The translations under genes and the position numbers were made by a program. The notes beneath the pieces are model-generated. The model was not told where the DNA came from. It saw nothing but the letters and a program-made list of their open reading frames with translations, and did not search any database. This document shows positions 54,248 through 62,907 of a DNA stretch of 64,000 nt, in pieces (the stretch's first letter is position 1; each line of letters starts with the position of its first letter). Origin of the DNA: Collinsella aerofaciens (GTDB taxonomy: Bacteria > Actinomycetota > Coriobacteriia > Coriobacteriales > Coriobacteriaceae); assembly GCF_015546965.1 (NCBI RefSeq), contig NZ_JADMUF010000009.1, positions 58,628-122,627 on the forward strand, written 5' to 3'.

Positions 54248-54484
54248 TTAAGCAAAGCGAGAATGGGGAATAAAAATCACTGCCCATCGCGAGTTGGCGA
54301 TGGGGTACGCTACTGCTGTCAATATCGCAAACGACGAAATTCCGACGTTCGCAACATTGACACCAGCGTTGCCTGCTGCTAGCTGGATAAGAGCCTCGAT
54401 GGTCATAAGTACCAATTCCTCGCTTTCGTCTAGTATGCCATAGGCAAGCATTGTTTTAGGTGGCCGCGAAAGCGTTGGTTGCAC
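54248..54484 (-). CDS. Hypothetical small hydrophobic ORF
   Basis: A 78-codon frame with one hydrophobic stretch (LIQLAAGNAGVNVANVGISS, then FAILTAVAYPI). No ribosome binding site or family is recognised. It could be chance, or it could overlap a non-coding RNA upstream of the reverse transcriptase. Confidence 0.2.
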   Translation of the reverse strand: MQPTLSRPPKTMLAYGILDESEELVLMTIEALIQLAAGNAGVNVANVGISSFAILTAVAYPIANSRWAVIFIPHSRFA

Positions 54485-54503
54485 TTGCTGCGCCTTTGAT
54501 TAG

Positions 54504-54546
54504 CCTGTCCGGGGAGGGTTAGCCGCCGCTTGTTGATCCGGACAGG
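54504..54546 (+). other. Hairpin just upstream of the reverse transcriptase
   Basis: CCTGTCCGG (54504-54512) is perfectly complementary to CCGGACAGG (54538-54546) around 25 bases. It ends 21 bases before the start codon. Several defence reverse transcriptases use a structured RNA upstream of the gene, so this may be part of such an RNA. Confidence 0.5.
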
Positions 54547-54567
54547 TTGATTTATTTGGGGGGTATT

Positions 54568-56022
54568 TTGGCCGAGTTCGATATCGCTTGTATTCCTCGA
54601 TATAGTTCCAAAAGTTCATATGCCCATTTCGATCATAGGGCCTCTTTTGCCGAAGTCCAGGACAAGATCCTTGATCCAGGGTACGTTTCCCATCACGCGT
54701 TTTACCCTCTAATTTCCAACGAGATCATCGCCGTTCGGTATCGTGGAGGTAAGCGAAGCTGCAAGGTTCGCAATATCGCGTACGCCTCGCATTTCGATCA
54801 CCGCGTCTTTCAGTACTATTCTTATCTATGGTCGGACTTATATAACAAGAGGGCCATTGCCGAAGAGTTTAATGAGGTTGCCGTAGCGTACCGCTCTTCA
54901 CTTTCATCAGACAGCGCCGTAACTGCTGGCAGCAATATTTCATCAGCTAAAAAGGCCTTCGATTATATACGCGAGCAAGATTCGGCTTTTGTGCTTACGG
55001 GCGATTTCGAGAGCTTCTTCGACAACTTAAATCATGTCTATCTAATGAGGTCGTTACGTTCTTTGTTTCCCAATGGACGTTTGCCGGATGATCACTATCA
55101 AGTTATTAAAAACATTCTTCACTATTCGTGCTGGCCTATTGTGGATTTGGCGGCTCGACATGGTTTGCCATGGCCAGTAATCGATCTTACTTCGGAGAAG
55201 ACGATCAGTGATGAGGCTATCGAACTTCGGTTTAAGTCTATCCGTGAACTTAATAAGTTGGATGTTATCTTGCCAAAAGCGGAGTTTCTTGCAAACAAGA
55301 GCAAAATTATTACCAGACCGTGGGTACAGGATGGCTCTGCGTTGGGCATTCCTCAGGGTCTTGCCGCAAGCGGAGTGCTCGCTAACATTTATATGGCCGA
55401 TATCGATATGAAAGTCAGACTTGCCGTTGAGCGGGTTGGCGGCTTGTATCTTCGTTATTGCGATGACTTTATTATTGCCGTTCCAAAATCTGGCTTTGAT
55501 GCACTTGTAGAGGCCATCAATCTAATGACCGATGTTGATTCCGTTAAACTGCAGCCTGAGAAAACCAAGGCGTTCCGGGTTGATAGCAGCGGGGTTGCTC
55601 AGCTTGATTTTGAAAGCGTTCGTACGGGTAAGGTCCATTCGTACTCCGGTGCACATCCGGCACAGAAAGTCAGCTTCTTGGGGTTTGACTTTGACGGGTG
55701 CGTTGTAAGACTTCGACAATCTACAGTTGGAAGGTACCACAAGCGTCTCCGTGAGGCGGCCAGTGCGATTGCGCGTTCTAATCAGGGGGAGGGAAGGCAC
55801 GCATCAAAAAAGCGCGTCTCCGCTCTGTATCAACATTATTCACCGCTCGGTATTAAGGGAAGAAGGCTATGCCCATCGGGTGATGCGGGCCCTTCTGCAT
55901 TTTCTCGCTATGGGAACTTTCTTTCCTACGTGGCAAGAGCCCAAAAGGCGTTTCCAAATGATCCGATTGCCCCTGATGAGGCTAAGATCTACAGGAAGAT
56001 TAAGCGCTTGAGTGCTCGGTAG
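54568..56022 (+). CDS. Reverse transcriptase, defence-associated UG/DRT-like
   Basis: The 484-residue protein has the palm motifs of reverse transcriptases: LTGDFESFFDNL (motif A, Asp146), GIPQGLAASGVLANIYM (motif B), LYLRYCDDFIIAV (motif C, catalytic Asp299 and Asp300), then the VKLQPEKTKAF and VSFLGFDFDG blocks. No maturase domain X/HNH or retron-type partner is seen, so it is neither a group II intron protein nor an obvious retron. Stand-alone enzymes in defence islands are usually of the unknown-group (UG/DRT) classes; the class cannot be fixed by eye. The TTG start at 54568 follows GGGGGG; TTG 54547 is an alternative. Codon use is more A/T-rich than in core genes. Confidence 0.85.
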   Translation: MAEFDIACIPRYSSKSSYAHFDHRASFAEVQDKILDPGYVSHHAFYPLISNEIIAVRYRGGKRSCKVRNIAYASHFDHRVFQYYSYLWSDLYNKRAIAEEFNEVAVAYRSSLSSDSAVTAGSNISSAKKAFDYIREQDSAFVLTGDFESFFDNLNHVYLMRSLRSLFPNGRLPDDHYQVIKNILHYSCWPIVDLAARHGLPWPVIDLTSEKTISDEAIELRFKSIRELNKLDVILPKAEFLANKSKIITRPWVQDGSALGIPQGLAASGVLANIYMADIDMKVRLAVERVGGLYLRYCDDFIIAVPKSGFDALVEAINLMTDVDSVKLQPEKTKAFRVDSSGVAQLDFESVRTGKVHSYSGAHPAQKVSFLGFDFDGCVVRLRQSTVGRYHKRLREAASAIARSNQGEGRHASKKRVSALYQHYSPLGIKGRRLCPSGDAGPSAFSRYGNFLSYVARAQKAFPNDPIAPDEAKIYRKIKRLSAR

Positions 56023-56237
56023 GCGATGGTTTTAGCACTGAATTATCCATAGCCATAAATACTTAATCGATATCGGCCAATTCCAATCATCAGGTAATAA
56101 CGATGTGTCTTCTTCCCGTCGCGACACGATGTCTCTGGAGCTCGTGCCCATAACATCAGATTGATATGACAAGAGACGCTTCGTGTATCCAGTCACCGAC
56201 GCTAACGCAGCCATTTTTTACGAGCACCAATTATCAT

Positions 56238-56639
56238 CTAGAGAGATTTTTTGGCATGCTTGTCGTATTTCCTCATCGCCTTTTTGTAAGCCTTTGGATG
56301 ATTGAGATAATAAGTTGCTTTAGCTTTTAATTCCTCTTGATCGGGCTCGTAGGGCAATGCGGCTCCGCATCGAGAGCAAAACCAGTTCGGCGTCCCGAAC
56401 GGCGTGTAAAAGAGCGAATTAACTTGAAAGCTATTATCGCTACGAGGGATAAAATCCATATGTGGGCAGTAGCTCTGCGCTAACTTTCGGTGCCGTTTTT
56501 TGCGGCTTTCAATAAACTCGTTGATATCGAATTTAACGCCAAAATGTATGATTGCGATTATTGCAGGAGCGAGTATTACAACGAGAAAGAATGCCACTCC
56601 GCATTTCTCTATCAGTAATTTTGAAACAGAGTCGCTCAA
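56238..56639 (-). CDS. Small membrane protein with zinc-ribbon-like motif
   Basis: The 133-residue protein has one N-terminal membrane helix (AFFLVVILAPAIIAIIHFGV), a basic stretch (SRKKRHRKL), a possible zinc site YCPHMD...WFCSRCGA, and a Lys/Tyr-rich tail. The TTG start has AGGAG six bases upstream, so it looks like a real gene. It is convergent with the reverse transcriptase, 215 bases from its end, and may be unrelated. I do not recognise a family. The gap 56023-56237 contains nothing I can support. Confidence 0.6.
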   Translation of the reverse strand: MSDSVSKLLIEKCGVAFFLVVILAPAIIAIIHFGVKFDINEFIESRKKRHRKLAQSYCPHMDFIPRSDNSFQVNSLFYTPFGTPNWFCSRCGAALPYEPDQEELKAKATYYLNHPKAYKKAMRKYDKHAKKSL

Positions 56640-56680
56640 TTCTTACTCCTTTTGTTACGCAGATTGCGTCGAAAATGTTG

Positions 56681-56703
56681 GTGCTAGGGTGGCACCCTAG
56701 CAC
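56681..56703. promoter_or_regulatory. Perfect 11-bp palindrome
   Basis: GTGCTAGGGTG, one G, then CACCCTAGCAC. It lies 42 bases upstream of the membrane protein start and 65 bases before the IS256 remnant, so it may be an operator or an old element end. Confidence 0.5.
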
Positions 56704-56767
56704 AGTTTAACGAAAGAACGGCCTTCGTCCTGGAATCTGAAATCACCACAACAGGTTCAAGGAAAGG

Positions 56768-57160
56768 ATGAAGACCGCTACGGAAACCTTACCAGACCTG
56801 ATGCCGGACATGCTCGCCATGCCCCGGTTCGAAGACGGCGCCATCGACATGCAGGAATTGCTGCGCAGGCTCGCCGATTAGGTCGTGAACGTCGTGATGG
56901 ACGCCGAGGCCGAACGAGTGTGCGGCGTCGGAGCGAACGGCCGCGAGGACTACTGCGAGCGCAGCCTCTTCCCGGAGGACGTGATCGAGCGATGCCGGCG
57001 CGTCGGCTGTGCCCTCGTGGCCGCCGTGGTCTAGATGTACGCTGCGGGCGCTAGCACCCGCAAGGCGCAGAGGGTGGCAGAGAAGATGGGCGTATCGAGG
57101 CTCTCCATGGACCAGGTGAGCGCAATCGCCTCGAGCCTGAACGTCGACATTGAGGAACGA
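56768..57160 (+). pseudogene. IS256-family (Mutator) transposase remnant
   Basis: The frame from ATG 56768 matches the N-terminal third of Mutator-type transposases: MQELLRRLAD, VVNVVMDAEAERVCGVGANG, FPEDVIERCRRV, then MYAAGASTRKAQRVAEKMGVSRLS. It is broken by TAG at 56879-56881 and TAG at 57032-57034, both at places where relatives have Glu, seems to lack a short piece after ERS, and ends near 57160 before the catalytic core. It is an inactive relic. Its GC-rich codons contrast with the A/T-rich genes on either side. Confidence 0.88.
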
Positions 57161-57273
57161 TCCGACGATATGGCTACACTTCTTTTGAGTAACTACTCTA
57201 TGCGCTGTTTAAAGAGGGCTTTGCAAGAAAATTTGGCCCTTGTCGTCGGCGGCACTTCGCTTGTGCATGGCTT

Positions 57274-58551
57274 TTAAAATGGCATATCGTCTTCGATATC
57301 CTCTAGATGGGAAATCAGATTCGCCATGATGGCCTCTTTTTTTCTGGGACTCGCATTATCGAGTAGGTTTACAAAGTCAGAGATGGCGTTGATTGATATA
57401 GACCCTGGTTTTGTTTTGACTGCTCCATTGATTAGGATGTCAGTTAGATATTTGACGTTTTCAAGTGAACTGTCTAATAAATGTGATTTAAGCAGATTAT
57501 GCAGACGCGTGCGAATGGTGTCTGCATCCAGCTCAAAAGTTGATAAATAACTTTTGTAGACAGTATGTTGGCTTATTTCATTAATAAAAATGCGAAAGGC
57601 CTGCTTTTCCTTTGTTGTGAAAAACGGTGATTCGCGTTCATCTTCGCGCTCATCTGGGAGATCAAAAGCGTCAAGATACCTTGTGTATTCGCTATCAATA
57701 AGATCGTCTTTATGTCTTAGAAAAATCGGCTTTATGTAGTCACTGACGTCGTCATCCTTTAATATCCATTCGACTTGCTGGTTTTCTAAGGCGACTGAAA
57801 GGATACGGAGCTCTTGTTGATCTGTGGTCACGTGGGGGCTGGAACTTAGTTTTGAAATAATCGAATGCGTCTCAGCGAAGGAAAGTGAATTTGCCAGCGC
57901 TTCTATTAGATCATTAACGCCAGCGTTAGCGGCGTTCTTCGTATCGACATCGCTGGTGTCCGTTGTGATCTCGAATTTCTCTTCGTCTTTAGGGCGATTA
58001 TTAAGTTTGATTACATTTTTCAAGTCGTCTTCGACCGTGATATTGTTCCGATCCTTGAAATACTCGGCCATTCTTTTGTCGTCGGTGCAAATCAGCACCT
58101 GCTTTTCTTCTGAACTCTGTTCGAGAAAAAAGTCGATTGATGCAACGATGCAAGCATCTTTAAAGCCCTTATCACTCTTTTCTTCAAATGGCGGCTCGTG
58201 ATTAATTGCCCAGTTGTATATGCGAGAGAACGCGTACTCGACTGGCGCTTGTGGTAAGACGGTAAACGGAATTGATTTGTCGCTGCGGATTTTCTTTTCG
58301 ACTTGTTCGAAAGCCAAACTCTCGGCCTCATCTATTGAAAAGCTCGTCAGCTTGAGTATTCCGCTTCTATTAATTTGCGCCTGTTCCCTCAGAAAAGACA
58401 AACGTTTCTGCGTTACTATTTCATCGATAACAACTTCGGGAATATATAGTTCGTTAGTTGCAGCAATTGCCTGCAATTGCTTTCGGTTGCCTAGAAGCTC
58501 GGAATATGAGTTTTCGTTCCTGGCTAGATTCGTGTCGACGATTACTATCAC
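57274..58551 (-). CDS. PIN-domain (DUF4935-like) nuclease protein
   Basis: The 425-residue protein begins IVIVDTNLARNENSYSELL, a PIN nuclease first strand with the catalytic Asp6, followed by IPEVVIDEIVTQKR (Glu), FKDACIVASIDFF (Asp) and LICTDDKRMAEYF (Asp), completing the four acidic residues within about 170 residues. This long PIN layout resembles DUF4935. The C-terminal 250 residues are helical and of unknown role. PIN proteins cleave RNA; in this neighbourhood a defence role is likely but not shown. GTG 58551 with GGGGG upstream is the chosen start. Confidence 0.75.
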   Translation of the reverse strand: MIVIVDTNLARNENSYSELLGNRKQLQAIAATNELYIPEVVIDEIVTQKRLSFLREQAQINRSGILKLTSFSIDEAESLAFEQVEKKIRSDKSIPFTVLPQAPVEYAFSRIYNWAINHEPPFEEKSDKGFKDACIVASIDFFLEQSSEEKQVLICTDDKRMAEYFKDRNNITVEDDLKNVIKLNNRPKDEEKFEITTDTSDVDTKNAANAGVNDLIEALANSLSFAETHSIISKLSSSPHVTTDQQELRILSVALENQQVEWILKDDDVSDYIKPIFLRHKDDLIDSEYTRYLDAFDLPDEREDERESPFFTTKEKQAFRIFINEISQHTVYKSYLSTFELDADTIRTRLHNLLKSHLLDSSLENVKYLTDILINGAVKTKPGSISINAISDFVNLLDNASPRKKEAIMANLISHLEDIEDDMPF

Positions 58552-58704
58552 GATTATCCCCCTCGGACGGTTTCTTCTTAAACAATAATATCCATTGCGA
58601 TGCATCAATGAGCGTCATCAATTGTTGCAACGCAGACGGTGCAACACGCTTGCAGTCCTGATTTCTTATTACCTTGAGCGCTGCGGTAATTCGCTCAAGG
58701 CGGT

Positions 58705-59475
58705 GGCGGTAGCATTGCGATTCTTGTTCGCAAGCGCGGCACTCTGGCCAATCTCATCACTGACGAGCTGACTAAAGAGGGGACCTCATACTTCTACGGG
58801 CTTTTCTCAGATACAGAGCTAGTGTTCATTGAATTCAATGCGTTTGCTTTATCCAGGATTACCGATGCAGTGTCTGGAGAAAAGGGCGTCAGCCGGTCTG
58901 CTGCGGACAAAATAATCGACTCCATCTCTGATGAGCTGCTGACTGGCTCCAGGAGATTCGAGTATGGGCGGTCCTATGCCATGCTTCTAGGAGCGCTGCG
59001 GAAACACCTTAAAAATGACTGCGCCGCGATGGGCCTTTCGTAGCACTTCGAATATATCGTGAGTATCTTTTCCGAGGGCTCCCTGTGGCATTTCTCCGAT
59101 TACCTTGATACAGATATCTCTATGATGACCGTTCACTCTGCTAAGGGGCTCGAGTGGGACATTGTTTTCATTCCGGGCGTTACGCGTTTCGACTGGCCTG
59201 GAGGGATTTGCTCTCGGTGCGAAAGAGCTGGTATATGCTCGCGCTCTGCGTATGGATGCCGGATCGTTGATGCGATGAATATGCCCGACGGGCTTATTGA
59301 GGAAATGGGCCTGCTGTACGTCGGCGTCACTCGCGCCCGCAAAGCGGTATGTGTCTCCGCTTCTATGCAGCGCAGGACAAATTACGGGAACTATCAGGTT
59401 GCCTGCCCCTCTTGCCTAACGTCTCTTCCGGGCATTGAGCCTGTGAGCTGGTCGGTCATGGACGGAGAGGGGTGA
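58705..59475 (+). pseudogene. UvrD/Rep-type helicase, C-terminal remnant with internal stop
   Basis: One frame reads GGSIAILVRKRGTLANLITDEL, then YFYGLFSDTELVFIEFNA, and after an in-frame TAG (59041-59043) continues MMTVHSAKGLEWDIVFIPGV and ends with LLYVGVTRARKAVCVSAS. These are motifs V and VI of superfamily 1 helicases (TxHxxKGLEW, VxxTRA). The N-terminal ATPase half is missing. UvrD-type helicases serve in Gabija and similar defence systems as well as in DNA repair; nothing more can be said of this relic. Confidence 0.85.
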
Positions 59476-59508
59476 TTTGTGGCGGTATGGAGCGTGTCTA
59501 CTGTTGGC

Positions 59509-59542
59509 GCGAGGTCCGGTCAGTGGCCTGGTCGGACCTCGC
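59509..59542. terminator. Hairpin between convergent genes
   Basis: GCGAGGTCCG (59509-59518) pairs perfectly with CGGACCTCGC (59533-59542). A bidirectional terminator is plausible though T runs are poor. Confidence 0.55.
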
Positions 59543-59560
59543 TGGGCGTGAAGCGGCCGT

Positions 59561-61156
59561 TCAGTGCGAAATATAGTGCTTTAGGGCTTCGGAAAGATCG
59601 TCTCTCAGGTCGTTTTCCAACAAGGAAATTGCACGATCGACATCGATTTTGTTGTCCATACCAAAATAATGGCCAACGCTTGTTGCAAGAGACTTGTCGT
59701 TGAATAGCCCGAGAATCTCATTGTAATCATGGCCTTCAATGGCCTGTTGATATCTGTCGTTAACGTTCTTTTCTATGCTCGCAAAATCAATTAAGGATGC
59801 TATGCCATCGGCAGTCAGCTGCTCATTATCCGAAATAGTTATTCCGGAAAGCACTTCTTTTACGCCTGCTACAAGCGCTTCCTATGTCTGCTTCTTTGAT
59901 TGTTTGCTGAACCTTTCACTTACATATGTCTTAATGCTGGAAAAGGTCTTATCTGCATCAGTACCGAAACGCTGAGATAGAATCTGCACCGCTTCTTTGG
60001 TAAGAAAAAGATTTTCAACTTCTGCGACCTTAAGGTGGAAGATGCCCTTTTCCTTAAGGGTGTTGAGCTGTTCCTCGGTTTTAAAGTCTCTGTCTATGAT
60101 GCCCCGGGCCTTTATGGCATGAAGGCTTGGGGTACGATTATATGCCTTCACATTATTGATGACCTGCTCGCATCCGCCGGAAGGGACTACATAACAATCG
60201 GGAAAGAGTGCGGAATAGATCCGCTTGTCGTAACTTCCTTCGGTTCCTTCAACGAATAGGACTTCTTTCCGGTTGCCAAGGAGCTCTATTAAGAGTTCCT
60301 TTGGAAGGTCGCTATCGGGAAGCTTTTCTAATTCCCATTTGGTGCCATCGAAATTTTTAACCCAGATAATATCCGAGCTTCGGTGTGTTGAGGCGAAATT
60401 AACATCGTGGGTTATGTAGATAAAGAGGCAGTCTGGGCGCGACTGCTCTAGGGAAGTCCAGAGTCGCGCCATAAGCGATGGATGCAAATGAACTTCAGGT
60501 TCATCCATGATGATTATTTTGTCGTTTGGGACACAAAGAACTTGTGCGGCAAGATATAGCACTGAACGCTCGCCGTCGCTCATTTGCGTTGCGCTGTAGC
60601 GATCCGTTTTACTTTGGGAGTACGCGTAGAAGGCCGCGTCTTCCTGCTCGATCTTTCTTTGAGGAAAGACTTCATCCCAAATTTCTTTAAGCTTATCTAG
60701 GGCTGTTTTCGGTAGAGGGGGCCTTTCTGCAGAAATAGACTCCGCATGTTTGCATTCATCAATAAACCGTTGGTTTTCAAGATTTACTTGTGCGATGAGG
60801 GCTGCTAAAACATCGTCAAAATCGTCGAGGAGCTTTGTTGTGTAGCTTTCACCCCATCCCCATCGAACTTGTTTGTACTCCTTATATTGGGAGCCGCCGT
60901 AAAAAACGTTATCTTCTGCTTCTGTAAAGCTTTTTAAAGGGACTCTCTCAGAAAAATTGATATCGCGTTGTGCTGAGATTCTATGGACCTTTTCGAAATC
61001 TTGTTGCTCTATCCAAGCTCCGAGTTTTGATTTGCCAGACCCATTTGCTCCGATGATAACGACGGAGTTGACTTGGGCTTCATGACGGGTCTTTATGTTG
61101 TCGGCATTGGGTAGCCAGTATTCAAATATCGGTTTATCTTCTGACAATTGTCTCAC
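59561..61156 (-). pseudogene. AAA ATPase fused to DUF4435 (PARIS-like), interrupted by one amber codon
   Basis: The first 424 codons hold an ABC-type ATPase: Walker A IIGANGSGKSKL (residues 34-45), signature QMSDGERSVLYLAAQ, Walker B KIIIMDEPEVHLHP and the His switch YITHDVNF. A DUF4435 TOPRIM-like nuclease domain follows (EVLFVEGTEGSYDKRIYSAL, GIIDRDF, EVENLFL). A TAG at 59882-59884 stops it; the same frame continues 107 more codons (LSGITISDNEQLTADG...) to TGA at 59561. PARIS systems pair an AAA ATPase (AriA) with a DUF4435 effector (AriB), and fused forms are known. The 424-residue product may still be partly active. The GTG start overlaps the stop of the upstream gene (GTGA). Confidence 0.78.
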
Positions 61157-61758
61157 CCGGTAATAACGATTATTAATTTACTTAATAATGGTATCGCTAA
61201 GTCCCAGTAGCCTGCTTGGATCCTGCTTTGCATTGCCATAATCTTCGATTTTGTGGCCATGGTTGTTCTCCTCAGGCTTAAGGCGCCACTCGACCGGTTG
61301 CGATCCGATGTTCGATACTCCCGTTGGTATGTAAATTTGGGCGTTTTGATAGCGAGGTTGCGCGTGACGCCTCGAAGTGCATCATAGGTTGGGCGTGGAG
61401 TTGGGGTGCTATAGAAGACGGGACCGTGCAGGGAAATATTATTACCAGAATCATTCTTCCGATTTAGTGGCCGCTCGAGGCGGCTGTACCTCACGATGCC
61501 GATTCAGCCATCGGCCCACCTGAACTCCTCGATCATTCGCCCGGCAATCACGACAGTGCTGACAACGATGTCGCTTTCTCGTACCGTGAACATGCAGTAG
61601 GTCGGTAAGGGCCAGTTGGCGTAGATGCTCATCCCGTTCGTTAAAGAAGCTTCCAATGGATCGCCCTGCTCGCCGGGTAGTAGGTTAACGACGTCATCGT
61701 TCACGTTCCTACTACTACACACTGGACAACCTGACTTCGACCATAAGGCCCTCGCCAA
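61153..61758 (-). pseudogene. Unknown protein, copy 2 of the degraded family, coupled to the ATPase gene
   Basis: The minus-strand frame 61758-61153 encodes about 200 residues with a possible CPVC zinc pair near residue 11, FTVRESDIVVSTVVIAGRMI and EEFRWADG, then a TGA (61504-61506) where copy 1 has Arg (ADGRIGIV). It continues in frame with IGIVRYSRLERPLN and SYQREYRTSD-like sequence to a stop that overlaps the GTG start of the ATPase gene by four bases. The overlap suggests an original two-gene operon. The function is unknown, and both window copies are damaged. Confidence 0.55.
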
Positions 61759-61761
61759 GTC

Positions 61762-61814
61762 ACCTCCATGTTATACTTGCCGTAAAAACTTTACGGCAAG
61801 TATAACATGGAGGT
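61762..61814. promoter_or_regulatory. Perfect 25-bp palindrome covering promoter and ribosome binding site
   Basis: 61762-61786 is the exact complement of 61790-61814, with three bases between. The right arm ends with the GGAGGT that serves the next gene. TTGCCG (61777-61782) and TATAAC (61801-61806), 18 bases apart, could be a promoter inside the dyad. In RNA the hairpin would hide the ribosome binding site; in DNA it is an ideal operator. Confidence 0.8.
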
Positions 61815-61818
61815 TTCG

Positions 61819-62907
61819 ATGCTAACGCGTTTTGAGGTCGAGGGATTCCGAAACTTCTCCCATAGATTTACCTTCAATTTGACCGATGTCAGGGACTATA
61901 GATTCAATACGTCAGCCATCAATGAGGGCATCGTTTCTTGTGGCCTTATCTACGGTAAAAACGCCGTCGGCAAAACAAATTTCTCCAATGCTCTTCTCGA
62001 TATTTCAGCAAATGTGGGGCGTCGGACCTTCTATTCCAATAAAACTAATTACCTCAGCGCAGTTGATGGGGTCACGTCGGCGTGCTTTGCCTACACGTTT
62101 CGCTTTGGGAATGACGAAGTTGCTTATCGTTACGAAAAGACTGGGATAACAGACTATCTTCGTGAGACAGTGGCTGTTAACGGCAAGATTGCATTTGATT
62201 ACGACCACCGTGCAGGTAAAGTGCTCGATGGCGATTTGGCTTCTATTGGTGCCGATCGATTAAACTGGGAGTTCAAATCTCCCGGCATTTCTGTTTTGGC
62301 GTATGTGTGCAATAACATTCCTTTTGAGAGGGCAATGCCTCTTTTTAGGCTTTATATGTTTGCGCGGTCAATGGATGCCATTGGCGACGCACATATGAAC
62401 GACCGTAACCTTGTCTCTACCATTGCCGAAAACGTTATTTCGAATGACTTGGTTTCTGAGCTTCAGGCTTTTTTGAATGACTTTGGAATTCGAGAACGCC
62501 TTACTGCGCGTGAAACGCCATCGGGTGATATCGCTTTGTACTTTGAAAAAAGTCGACTTATTCCGTTTGTAGAAAACTGTTCAAGCGGCACTGTTGCGCT
62601 GCTGCGACTGTTTAATTATTTCCATGCTACAAGTGTGCCGTCCTTGCTATTTGTCGATGAGTTCGATGCGTTCTACCATCACGATCTCGCCGAGAAGGTC
62701 GTTGATTATTTTAAGTCCCAGACTGGACGCCAGGTGCTTTGCGCATCTCATAATACAGATTTGTTCAGCAATAAAATCCTTAGGCCAGACTGCTTATTCA
62801 TTCTTTCGGATCACAATATTATTTCAGCTGCCAATGCAACAGATAGGGAACTAAGGGAAGGGCACAACCTCGAAAAGCTCTATAAGGCTGGCGAATTCGA
62901 TGTCTAG
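61819..62907 (+). CDS. AAA ATPase of an AbiL/OLD-like two-gene defence system
   Basis: The 362-residue protein is an ABC/SMC-type ATPase of the AAA_15/21 group: FEVEGFRNFSH opening, Walker A IYGKNAVGKTNFSNAL (Gly46-Thr53), a CSSGTVALLRLF signature-like block, Walker B SLLFVDEFDAFYHHDLAEK and the switch LCASHNTDLF. It contains no nuclease domain; its partner, which overlaps it by eight bases, supplies a TOPRIM-like domain. ATPase/TOPRIM pairs of this layout include AbiLi/AbiLii, RloA/RloB and OLD-type systems. ATG 61819 has GGAGGT four bases upstream, inside the palindrome; ATG 61807 is less likely. Confidence 0.82.
   Translation: MLTRFEVEGFRNFSHRFTFNLTDVRDYRFNTSAINEGIVSCGLIYGKNAVGKTNFSNALLDISANVGRRTFYSNKTNYLSAVDGVTSACFAYTFRFGNDEVAYRYEKTGITDYLRETVAVNGKIAFDYDHRAGKVLDGDLASIGADRLNWEFKSPGISVLAYVCNNIPFERAMPLFRLYMFARSMDAIGDAHMNDRNLVSTIAENVISNDLVSELQAFLNDFGIRERLTARETPSGDIALYFEKSRLIPFVENCSSGTVALLRLFNYFHATSVPSLLFVDEFDAFYHHDLAEKVVDYFKSQTGRQVLCASHNTDLFSNKILRPDCLFILSDHNIISAANATDRELREGHNLEKLYKAGEFDV

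Noticed and set aside
54568-56022. Group II intron maturase or retron
   Set aside because: No maturase X or HNH domain, no intron domain V/VI sequence downstream, and no retron msr/msd-like inverted repeat pair that I can identify.
56032-56214. Small minus-strand ORF after the reverse transcriptase
   Set aside because: No ribosome binding site and no recognisable pattern; probably chance.
56879-59884. Genome-wide recoding of TAG
   Set aside because: Many intact genes (for example hycI, selB, mobA, the reverse transcriptase and both ATPase/TOPRIM genes) end at TAG in expected places.
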